DNA from: Syntrophomonadaceae bacterium | GTDB taxonomy: Bacteria > Bacillota > Dethiobacteria > DTU022 | Direction: 5' to 3' | DNA length: 7,432 bases | Assembly (NCBI GenBank): GCA_007131435.1 | Contig: SLQM01000112.1 | Location: forward strand, 1-7,432 | Part shown: piece after piece, positions 1-6,148 of the stretch | Numbering within the stretch: the first letter of the stretch is position 1 | Layout of the letters: each line of letters opens with the position of its first letter | The notes under the pieces: generated by a model | What the model saw: only the letters and a program-made list of their open reading frames with translations | What the model was told of the DNA's origin: nothing | The model's database searches: none | Program-made: the position numbers and the translations under genes

Positions 1-38
1 CATGACACAAAGTCGATTAAGATTTCTTTATAGCCTGA

Positions 39-67
39 ATTATAACACAACACTATATGCTTGACAA
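39..67 (-). promoter_or_regulatory. Strong sigma-A promoter reading out of the left edge
   Basis: Minus strand TTGTCA (67-62, 5 of 6), 17-base spacer ending in TGT, then a perfect TATAAT (44-39), so also an extended -10. Transcription would begin near base 32 and leave the window. An ATG at 3-1 on the minus strand has no ribosome site, so the gene start is probably further left. Confidence 0.65.
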
Positions 68-169
68 CATTCCAACATTTCAGAAATTCACAAATTATGT
101 CTCTTAAAATACTTAATATCTAGCTTATCATGGCAGGGTTTTGCATTATATAATTGGAGTTGCTTGACA
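58..169. repeat. Two copies of TGCTTGACA in the intergenic region
   Basis: The 9-mer TGCTTGACA occurs at 58-66 and 161-169, 103 bases apart in the same orientation. On the minus strand (TGTCAAGCA) each copy overlaps the -35 region of one promoter candidate. It could be a shared regulator site or simply reflect two related promoters. Confidence 0.4.
65..79. repeat. Tandem CAACATT beside the -35 box
   Basis: CAACATT occurs at 65-71 and 73-79, period 8. The first copy overlaps the -35 hexamer (62-67) of the strong left-facing promoter and the second lies directly upstream. A regulator binding here is possible; nothing in the sequence says which. Confidence 0.35.
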
Positions 170-172
170 CAA
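145..172 (-). promoter_or_regulatory. Second, weaker minus-strand promoter candidate
   Basis: Minus strand TTGTGT (172-167, 3 of 6), 16-base spacer, then a perfect TATAAT (150-145). It lies about 105 bases upstream of the stronger promoter and reads the same way. In such AT-rich DNA a TATAAT by chance is quite likely. Confidence 0.3.
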
Positions 173-204
173 ATATTCTTTAGTTTTAGCAGCTATATTG
201 GAGT
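153..204. repeat. Two copies of ATTGGAGT, 44 bases apart
   Basis: ATTGGAGT is present at 153-160 and 197-204 in the same orientation, each in an AT-rich setting (TATAATTGGAGT and TATATTGGAGT). The 44-base spacing is close to four helical turns, so both would face one side of the DNA. The copies lie at and upstream of the weaker promoter candidate. Confidence 0.4.
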
Positions 205-322
205 GATAAATTTTTGTGAAATAAAAAGTGAAGTAATTGAGCTAAGCAGAGTTCAGGGCAGCGAAAGTTAACAAGATATGCATAATTGCTAATTAAACCA
301 TACTATAATACAACAGTAATTA

Positions 323-1663
323 TTAAGAGCTTTTTTCTAAATAATCCTTATCAGTCGTCTTTGTATTACCTTTCATCAAGAAAAAATGGCCTACTACAGC
401 GCCAATTATAGTTACCGGTATCCAGCCGAAACCGGCTTCGGCTCCGGGGAAAAGATTACGGATTATCAAAAGCCCGGGACCAGCCCCAAAAATCAAGGCA
501 TAGCCATTAATCCCTTCGAAAATTCCCCAACCAAAGGACGCCAGTGAAGCCCCGGCCCTGGCTCCCTTTAACTGCGGGGCTATAACTATAAACAGCACAA
601 TAACAATAGCCGGAGGATAAACCATATCCAGTATGGGTGCAGTTAACCTGATAATTTCATCCAAACCGACTAGGCTTACCATTCCGCCCATGAGAAGTGT
701 TACTGCTGTACATAGTCGATAGGGCAATCTGCCGCCCGAGGCTTCTTCAAAATAAGCTGCAGTCCCTCCGCCCAGCCCAACTGCCGAAGTCAGCGCAGCA
801 AATAAAAGCGCTACGTTAAACACAGCACCGCCTACAGGCCCCCATAGTTCAAGAATGATGGTGGCATATAAACGGGCATAAGATACATCTGTGAAAAGTT
901 CGCCTGTTGAAGCGCCAACCAGCATCTGGGTAAAGTGGCTGGTTCCAAGCAGAAGAAATCCTATTCCAGCTGTAATAACCAGGCTGCGGTTAAGCACCTT
1001 TCCTTTCAGTCCGTGCCCCTCATTTAGCCCGGCAATCACCAGGGTTGCAAACATCAGGGCGGCAGGAAGATCCATGGTCTGGTATCCATTTAAAAACCCA
1101 TAGGTAAAGGGGTGTTCCGCGTAAAAAGGCGGGACTCTTTCGGCAAGTGGCGCTACCAGGCTCCTGGTCACCACCGCTGCTATGGTAATCAACAGCACCG
1201 GCAGCAGGTATTTTGCAATTTTATCTATAACTTCGCTACGCCGGTATAAAAACCAGAAGGCTACCAGGTAATAAACAAGGGTAAAAAACCCCACGGCAAA
1301 GAACGGGGATTGCTCAATACCAATTATCTGGCAGATTGCATCCCAGGAAGCTGCGCTCATTCTCGGTATGGCAAACAGGGGGCCTAGAACCATAACTGTG
1401 AGGCCGCCAAAAATCTGGCCGAAGGTGCTGTTTACCGAGTTTGAAGCAATTGTAAATAGGGTCCCTTCCCTTGCCACAGCCAGGTAGGCCAACCAGGGGA
1501 ACACTATTGCCGAAATGAAAATACCGCTGTAGGCAAGATATACCGCACTTCCGCTCTGCTGCCCCCAGGTAACGGGCCACAGCATGCAGGAACCTCCAAA
1601 ATGCATGGCAAAAACGGAACCGCCAATTGCTGCAAATAATAGTACGTTTAACTTCTTCGTCAT
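323..1663 (-). CDS. BrnQ-family (LIVCS) amino-acid transporter, divergent
   Basis: Inner-membrane secondary transporter, 446 residues and about 12 helices, close to the 439 of E. coli BrnQ, which takes up Leu, Ile and Val with Na+ or H+. Family signatures recognised from memory: GPLFAIPR (94-101), GFLNGYQTMD (189-198), LTSAVGL (291-297) and VYPP (348-351). The family has a LeuT-like fold whose first helix is broken at the binding site; there BrnQ usually reads FxGAGNxxFPP, but this protein has HFGGSCMLWP (21-30), losing the Asn and the Pro-Pro. Substrate or coupling ion may therefore differ, so the BrnQ name is for family only. The ATG overlaps the VWA stop as ATGA, with AGGA 12-15 bases upstream, so it is the last gene of the moxR-vwa unit. 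YkvI-type proteins share the fold and are the main alternative assignment. No terminator hairpin follows the TAA. Confidence 0.85.
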   Translation of the reverse strand: MTKKLNVLLFAAIGGSVFAMHFGGSCMLWPVTWGQQSGSAVYLAYSGIFISAIVFPWLAYLAVAREGTLFTIASNSVNSTFGQIFGGLTVMVLGPLFAIPRMSAASWDAICQIIGIEQSPFFAVGFFTLVYYLVAFWFLYRRSEVIDKIAKYLLPVLLITIAAVVTRSLVAPLAERVPPFYAEHPFTYGFLNGYQTMDLPAALMFATLVIAGLNEGHGLKGKVLNRSLVITAGIGFLLLGTSHFTQMLVGASTGELFTDVSYARLYATIILELWGPVGGAVFNVALLFAALTSAVGLGGGTAAYFEEASGGRLPYRLCTAVTLLMGGMVSLVGLDEIIRLTAPILDMVYPPAIVIVLFIVIAPQLKGARAGASLASFGWGIFEGINGYALIFGAGPGLLIIRNLFPGAEAGFGWIPVTIIGAVVGHFFLMKGNTKTTDKDYLEKSS

Positions 1664-2862
1664 ATTAGTTTCGGTCCTTTCAGCTTCTTAATCGCCCCTT
1701 CCAGTCCCTCCACGGACAACTCATACATGGGGAAAATAGTACGGATCACATTAATAGTATAATTGCCCATGCCCCTTTCCCAAAAGGTATTCGGTATGGG
1801 GTTAAGCCAAACACTGTGATTGAAATGCCCTGCAATCCTCTCTAACCATGTAATTCCTGGTTGATCATTACTGTAACTGTAGTCAATAGCTCCCCCGGGC
1901 ATGGTCAGCTCGCTGGGGGCCATGCTGGCATCGCCAAGCAAAATAACCTTGTATTCCGGGCCAAGCATGCGCAAAAAATCCTCTGTGGGCAGGGAACTTC
2001 GCATGAAGCAGTTCGGTTCGCTATAAATATGCTGGTATATGCAGTTGTGAAAATAGAAGAAACGCAGATCCTTAAAATGGCTGGCCCGGTTCATGGCCGT
2101 AAATAGCTGGCTGCACAACCTGCTGTATGGCTCCATGGAACCGCCCGAGTCCATCAGCAGGGCTACCTTTACATTATTTTTTTTACTCCTGTCCCACACC
2201 AGCTGCAGCATCCCGCCTTTATCACCTGTTTCACGGATCGTCTCATCCAGGTCAAGTTCGTCGCGGGGTCCTTCAACCCTGCTGCTTAGCTGACGCAATT
2301 TGCGCAGTGCAATTTCAAACTGCCTGACCCCGATTATAACATTCGCCCTGTAACCCCGAAAGTTGCGCTGCGCTGCAACTTGTACGGCCGACCTGTTCAG
2401 CGGTTCGCCGCCGATTCTAACTCCTGCGGGGTGATGGCCAGAATGTCCAAAAGGTGAGGTTCCACCTGTTCCAATCCACCTGCTGCCGCCGTGGTGCTCA
2501 TCCTGCTGCTCATTTAGGCGCTGCTCAAGCTGGCTCCTCAGCTCATCTAAGTCAAACTCCTCGAAAAACCTGCGCTCCTGCTCAGATATTCTTTTGGGTG
2601 GCATTGTATTCTCGAGCCACTGCAGCACCTTTTCGGTCAGCTCAAGCGGAGTCTCTATACCTTTAAAATAGCTGTAGAAAGCCATATCATAGCGATCGTA
2701 GTGGGTTTCGCTTTTAACCAAAACAACCCGGGCCAGGTAATAGAAACCTGTAAGGCTTGACAAAGCCATACCACGTCCCAGGGCTTCCATTAAAAGCATC
2801 CACTCTGTAATTGATACTGGCACTCCGTATGCTTTTAGCTGGTAGAAAAAATTTATAAACAT
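1660..2862 (-). CDS. CoxE-like VWA-domain protein (MoxR partner)
   Basis: 400 residues with no signal peptide or clear membrane helix, so cytoplasmic. The N-terminal region (1-80, INFFYQLKAYGVPVSITEW and FYYLARVVLVKSE) is the conserved head of the COG3825-type CoxE-like proteins. A polar, Gly/His-rich linker (about 118-160) precedes the VWA domain (about 231-385). The metal-site motif is DSGGS (D238, G240, S242), i.e. DxGxS where classical VWA domains have DxSxS; I recall this variant as usual in this group. The later motif LLGDASMAPSEL (308-319) is also family-typical. It should bind a metal ion and a protein ligand, and act with the MoxR ATPase encoded just before. An in-frame TAG four codons upstream fixes the start at this ATG, although the nearest ribosome-site-like sequence (AGGA) is rather far, 13 bases away; translational coupling to moxR is possible. 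Its TGA overlaps the start of the transporter gene. Confidence 0.9.
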   Translation of the reverse strand: MFINFFYQLKAYGVPVSITEWMLLMEALGRGMALSSLTGFYYLARVVLVKSETHYDRYDMAFYSYFKGIETPLELTEKVLQWLENTMPPKRISEQERRFFEEFDLDELRSQLEQRLNEQQDEHHGGSRWIGTGGTSPFGHSGHHPAGVRIGGEPLNRSAVQVAAQRNFRGYRANVIIGVRQFEIALRKLRQLSSRVEGPRDELDLDETIRETGDKGGMLQLVWDRSKKNNVKVALLMDSGGSMEPYSRLCSQLFTAMNRASHFKDLRFFYFHNCIYQHIYSEPNCFMRSSLPTEDFLRMLGPEYKVILLGDASMAPSELTMPGGAIDYSYSNDQPGITWLERIAGHFNHSVWLNPIPNTFWERGMGNYTINVIRTIFPMYELSVEGLEGAIKKLKGPKLI

Positions 2863-2891
2863 AAATTGCGGCTATTCCTGCCTTTCCCCGC

Positions 2892-3761
2892 TTACCAGCT
2901 GCGCGGTATTCCCGCTACCGGTTTTACTTCTTTACCGTCCCTGTGCAGGCGCTGCAGGACAGTTTTGAAGTCCTGGTCTTTCTTGATTAAAACACCCAGG
3001 AAGGGTAGCTCATCCATAATTTGCTCCGGCTTAATCCCCCCGGCAGTCAGGGCTTGCACCCAGTCTAAAAGCTCGCTGGTGCTGGGCTTCTTCTGCAGGC
3101 CGCCAACGGAACGAAGCCAGTAGAATGCATCTAGCGCTTCGTCCAACAACCTGTTCTCCAGCTCCGGGTAGTGAACCTTCACAATCTCTGCCATCATTTC
3201 AGCATCGGGAAAAGCAATATAATGAAATATGCAGCGGCGCAGGAAAGCATCGGGCAGCTCTTTTTCTGCATTGCTGGTAATTACCACGATTGGCCTGTGG
3301 CGCGCTTCCACCGTTTCGCGGGTCTCGGGGATATGAAAACTCATGATGTCTAGCTCCCACAGCAGGTCATTGGGAAACTCTAAATCGGCTTTATCTATTT
3401 CATCGATTAATAACACTACCTGCTCAGGTGCGGTGAATGATTCGCCCAACCTGCCAAGTTTTATGTAATGGCTAATGTCAGCAACATCGTGATCGCCGAA
3501 CTGGCTGTCATAGAGACGCTGCACCGTGTCGTAAATATAGAGGCCGTCCCTGGCCTTTGTCGTGGATTTAATATTCCAGATTAGAAGTTCTTTTTCTAAC
3601 CCTTCGGCGATACTCCGGGCCAGCATGGTTTTTCCGGTTCCCGGTTCTCCCTTGATTAAAAGCGGCCTTCCCAGGGCAACTGCCACATTAACGCTATTCT
3701 GCAGCTCCTGAGAAGCTATATAATCACCGGTTCCGGAAAATGCCAGTTCTTTTTTCTTCAA
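2892..3761 (-). CDS. MoxR-family AAA+ ATPase
   Basis: Cytoplasmic AAA+ ATPase of the MoxR group, which works with VWA-domain partners as a chaperone-like machine to mature or activate other proteins (CoxD/CoxE and MoxR are the known models). With the TTG start it is 289 residues. Visible motifs are Walker A GEPGTGKT (38-45), Walker B LLIDEID (117-123), sensor 1 TSN (162-164), an arginine-finger segment LPDAFLRRC (169-177) and the lid motif KKPSTSELLDW typical of ATPases paired with CoxE-like VWA proteins. The open frame extends up to an ATG at 3824, but that ATG overlaps the promoter and has no ribosome site, while the TTG has GGAGGTG at ideal spacing; the extra 21 residues (MLVHLKRYK...) do not look like the family. 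The partner vwa gene follows after 29 bases. The target protein is not known; the transporter gene at the end of the unit is a candidate. Confidence 0.92.
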   Translation of the reverse strand: MKKKELAFSGTGDYIASQELQNSVNVAVALGRPLLIKGEPGTGKTMLARSIAEGLEKELLIWNIKSTTKARDGLYIYDTVQRLYDSQFGDHDVADISHYIKLGRLGESFTAPEQVVLLIDEIDKADLEFPNDLLWELDIMSFHIPETRETVEARHRPIVVITSNAEKELPDAFLRRCIFHYIAFPDAEMMAEIVKVHYPELENRLLDEALDAFYWLRSVGGLQKKPSTSELLDWVQALTAGGIKPEQIMDELPFLGVLIKKDQDFKTVLQRLHRDGKEVKPVAGIPRSW

Positions 3762-3767
3762 GCAAAA

Positions 3768-3774
3768 CACCTCC
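3768..3774 (-). promoter_or_regulatory. Ribosome binding site that decides the MoxR start
   Basis: GGAGGTG followed by six bases (TTTTGC) and a TTG codon at 3761-3759. It is among the strongest ribosome sites in the window. Neither the ATG at 3824 nor the ATG at 3779 has one. This places translation start at the TTG, 21 codons into the longest open frame. Confidence 0.75.
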
Positions 3775-3814
3775 AGCATTTTCAAAGCTCGATTTAATTT
3801 ATACCTCTTAAGAT

Positions 3815-3843
3815 GTACTAACATGCCAGTTAAAACTTGTCAA
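3815..3843 (-). promoter_or_regulatory. Sigma-A type promoter of the moxR-vwa-brnQ unit
   Basis: Minus strand TTGACA (3843-3838, perfect -35), 17-base spacer, then TAGTAC (3820-3815, 4 of 6 to TATAAT) preceded by TGT, giving an extended -10. Transcription should begin near 3808, leaving a leader of about 47 bases before the TTG start at 3761. The short gap after the second permease has no terminator, so readthrough from the exporter genes may add to this promoter. Confidence 0.55.
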
Positions 3844-3860
3844 TTAATCGGTTTCTAATT

Positions 3861-4910
3861 TCAAGTAAAAACCCGCTTTTTAAGCAGCAGGATAAGAGGA
3901 ATCATGGCCAGGGTTATGGCTCCTGCAACAAGCAGCTCAAACCAGACTTCGCTCAAAGGTTCACCCATCACAGAGACAGCCCAGATTGGCTCAATTATCC
4001 AGTAGAGTGGGAATAGTTTTGCAATCCACTGCGGCCAGTCCGGAAACAGGTAAAATAGAATTGGTATAAACAGAAACATCCCCAAACTTTTAATCAAGGT
4101 AAAAAGCATGGTTGCGGTCTTCGAGTAGATACCGATAATCAGGCCGATCATGGTTGTTAAGGCTGCTGCCACTATAATCACTACCGCAACATCTAAGGGG
4201 CGCGGCCCCAGGGCCTGGTTTAACAACAGGGTAGTTGTTGCCAGGAAAATAGCAAACAGAAAACCCATAAGCCACTTGGCGGCCAAAATTTCATTAACCC
4301 GCGCTGAGGTAACAAGCATAGCTGTTAGCGTTCCCTTTTCTTTCTCTTCAACTATGCTTGAGCTGGGCACCCAGATACCGGCCATTACGAGGGCATAAAA
4401 TACTAAAAAAGGGACCAGGCGGATTGAGACTGGAAGACCCGGTTCGCCATAATAGACCGTTTCCACCTCTACCGGGGCTTCGCTGCCCTCAAGCTCGCGG
4501 ATCATTTCAATTGCCATCACGGCAATAATTATCCTGTTTGAAGCGAGACTTTCACCGCTCATGTATAATTCCAGCACCGGTTTTTCCCCGGCCTTTACCT
4601 TATCATCAAAGCCTTCTGCAAGGATCATCCCGGCATCATAATCATGCCGCTCCACACCTTCCAGTAGCTCTTCCCTGTTTTCAAGTAAGCTAACTTCAAA
4701 ACCTTCCAGCTCCTGCACCGCTGCCGTTATCTCTGACCTGCCCAGGTCGACAACAGCCAGCCTTGGTTTTGGCTCAAAAAGCGAGCCGAAAGCAACCTGG
4801 AAAAGAAAGGTTAAAGCAAAAGGCATTACCAGGGCCCAGATAAAAAACGGCTTACGCGGCCCAACGGAAAAATCCTTTGTTAAAATCTTAAAAATTCGTT
4901 TTAAGCTCAT
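3861..4910 (-). CDS. ABC-2 type exporter permease (second subunit)
   Basis: Second membrane subunit, 349 residues. Helix 1 lies at about 22-42, an extracytoplasmic domain at about 46-163, and further helices at about 166-182, 210-230, 240-262, 270-289 and 325-343. The coupling segment EEKEKGTLTAMLVTS (188-202) is the classic ABC-2 permease motif, better preserved than in the first subunit. The ATG overlaps the stop of the first permease (ATGA) and is preceded by AGGTGA 8-13 bases upstream, a good ribosome site. Same layout as its neighbour but a shorter exported domain and little shared sequence, so the pair is not a recent tandem duplication. It closes the exporter unit: after its TGA only 17 bases remain before the -35 box of the next unit, and no terminator hairpin is visible. 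Substrate unknown. Confidence 0.9.
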   Translation of the reverse strand: MSLKRIFKILTKDFSVGPRKPFFIWALVMPFALTFLFQVAFGSLFEPKPRLAVVDLGRSEITAAVQELEGFEVSLLENREELLEGVERHDYDAGMILAEGFDDKVKAGEKPVLELYMSGESLASNRIIIAVMAIEMIRELEGSEAPVEVETVYYGEPGLPVSIRLVPFLVFYALVMAGIWVPSSSIVEEKEKGTLTAMLVTSARVNEILAAKWLMGFLFAIFLATTTLLLNQALGPRPLDVAVVIIVAAALTTMIGLIIGIYSKTATMLFTLIKSLGMFLFIPILFYLFPDWPQWIAKLFPLYWIIEPIWAVSVMGEPLSEVWFELLVAGAITLAMIPLILLLKKRVFT

Positions 4911-6148
4911 AACCGCGTCACCTTCCTTTTCAAAACAATCAGGCTAAACCCGTACAAAAGAACTACCCATGACAGGGCATAGAGCATATAAAATACATTG
5001 TCTTCCCACAGTGTACCGTAGATCGTAACATCATAAAGCATCCTCACGATTGGATAGCTGGGTAGCATACTGACCCAGGCAGCGACTGAGCCGGGAAATA
5101 AAACGGCAAAGGAAGGGATCATCAGCGGAATGATAAAAAGCATACTAAACATCAGCTGGCCAATAAAGTCTCTGCCGGCCGCGCCAACCAGCATGGCTAC
5201 CGCTGTAAACAAGAACGAACCAAGCAGCACGATTACCAGCAGTAAAGGCCAGTTAGTCGCACTGAAAGCTCCGACGAACGCCAGGATAATCACAGCCTGG
5301 ATCATGGCCAGGGCAGTGCCAAATATGGTCTTGGCCAGCAAAAAGTGCCAGACCTTCAAAGGTGTAACCAGCAGGGCCGTCACTGTTCTCTGCAGCACCT
5401 CGTTCGAAACGAGTGAAGCAAGGGCAAAGGTTTCCATCATCATTATAAAAAAGGCGATCATCGGCCTCATCCTGGCCCGCATCGATACCTGGTCCCCCAG
5501 CCTGTCTTCTCCTAAAATGACAAGCTCTTCATCGGGAAATTCAACCGGCAGTTCATACCCGGCTAACTGGTAAGCCATTTCCCTGATAAAACCCTGCATG
5601 GCTCCCCGGATCTCTTCAGGCACTCTTGCATCGGCATATACAATAACTTTCGGCTTCTCGCCAAGCACGGCGTCGCTTAAAAATGTAGCCGGAAAAGCTA
5701 TCCCGGTATCGAGGTTAATTTTGCTTGCTCCTTCCGGCCTTTCATCATCGCTATCGGGATCAATTAATATAAAGCGGCCCTCTTCAGTTTTATAAACATC
5801 CAGCTCACCCTTTATAACCTGCTTTAGCTGCTCCTCACTTTCAATCTCAACCAGGACAAGCCCTTCTTCTTCAAAAGCAGCTTCAAATTCATCAAGCTGC
5901 CCAACTACTTCTTCCGGAAAACCTTTCTCAATCAGCACTTCTTTACTTTCGCTGAACAAGGTATTAAGCGAAGGGGATATGGCAAAAGAAAATTCTTCTT
6001 CCACGGTATCAGGCACCAGCCAGAAAACAGCTACAAAAACAACCAGGCTGAGCACTGTAAGAAAGAGATATAGCATGTTGCGGCTGTAAATCTGAACGTC
6101 TTTTTTCAAGACAGACATGAGTAGCCTGAAATTCGATACCTTTTTCAT
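4907..6148 (-). CDS. ABC-2 type exporter permease, NatB-like (first subunit)
   Basis: Membrane subunit of the exporter, 413 residues. One helix at about 25-45 is followed by an extracytoplasmic domain at about 46-228, then helices near 231-247, 270-292, 301-321, 328-351 and 387-406. The cytoplasmic coupling segment NEVLQRTVTALLVTPL (249-264) is the ABC-2 hallmark, equivalent to the EKERGTLEALLVTPL type in relatives. The large exported domain between helices 1 and 2 fits the NatB/COG1668 group. That domain is strikingly acidic, with clusters such as EEE, ESEEQ and DPDSDDE. The ATG overlaps the ATPase stop in ATGA, and AGGGGG 9-14 bases upstream serves as ribosome site inside the ATPase gene. 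It differs clearly in sequence from the next permease, which argues for a heterodimer. The substrate cannot be assigned; Na+, peptide or drug export are all known for relatives. Confidence 0.9.
   Translation of the reverse strand: MKKVSNFRLLMSVLKKDVQIYSRNMLYLFLTVLSLVVFVAVFWLVPDTVEEEFSFAISPSLNTLFSESKEVLIEKGFPEEVVGQLDEFEAAFEEEGLVLVEIESEEQLKQVIKGELDVYKTEEGRFILIDPDSDDERPEGASKINLDTGIAFPATFLSDAVLGEKPKVIVYADARVPEEIRGAMQGFIREMAYQLAGYELPVEFPDEELVILGEDRLGDQVSMRARMRPMIAFFIMMMETFALASLVSNEVLQRTVTALLVTPLKVWHFLLAKTIFGTALAMIQAVIILAFVGAFSATNWPLLLVIVLLGSFLFTAVAMLVGAAGRDFIGQLMFSMLFIIPLMIPSFAVLFPGSVAAWVSMLPSYPIVRMLYDVTIYGTLWEDNVFYMLYALSWVVLLYGFSLIVLKRKVTRL

Larger units (their letters stand above)
1..322. other. 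AT-rich intergenic region without a gene
   Basis: Visibly richer in A and T than the coding part. On both strands only very short open frames are present, none with a ribosome site and sensible length. No tRNA, known riboswitch or GC-rich terminator stem was recognised. It contains the promoter candidates and short direct repeats listed separately, and probably serves as the control region of a minus-strand gene that begins left of base 1. Confidence 0.7.

Noticed and set aside
1..3. Minus-strand ATG at the left edge as start of the next gene
   Set aside because: There is no ribosome site before it and no reading frame can be seen, as the window ends here.
61..89. Plus-strand promoter from TTGACA at 61
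   Set aside because: No acceptable -10 box lies 15 to 19 bases downstream. The same bases serve as the -35 of the minus-strand promoter.
164..199. Plus-strand promoter from TTGACA at 164
   Set aside because: The nearest TATATT is 24 bases away, too far for a sigma-A promoter, and no gene follows on the plus strand.
239..258. Small inverted repeat (TGAGCT / AGTTCA) as terminator of the transporter gene
   Set aside because: Only six pairs including a wobble, with no run of T after it on the minus strand.
323..1663. Naming the transporter YkvI
   Set aside because: The motifs GPLFAIPR, GFLNGYQTMD and VYPP fit BrnQ much better from memory; YkvI stays as a distant alternative.
3762..3824. Extra 21-codon N-terminus of the MoxR ATPase from the ATG at 3824
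   Set aside because: No ribosome site, overlaps the -10 box of the likely promoter, and the residues do not resemble the family; the TTG at 3761 is far better supported.
5130..5573. Plus-strand open frame of 147 codons
   Set aside because: It lies entirely opposite the first permease, has a low-complexity Ser/Ala/Lys-rich translation, matches no family I know, and is best explained as a shadow of the real gene.
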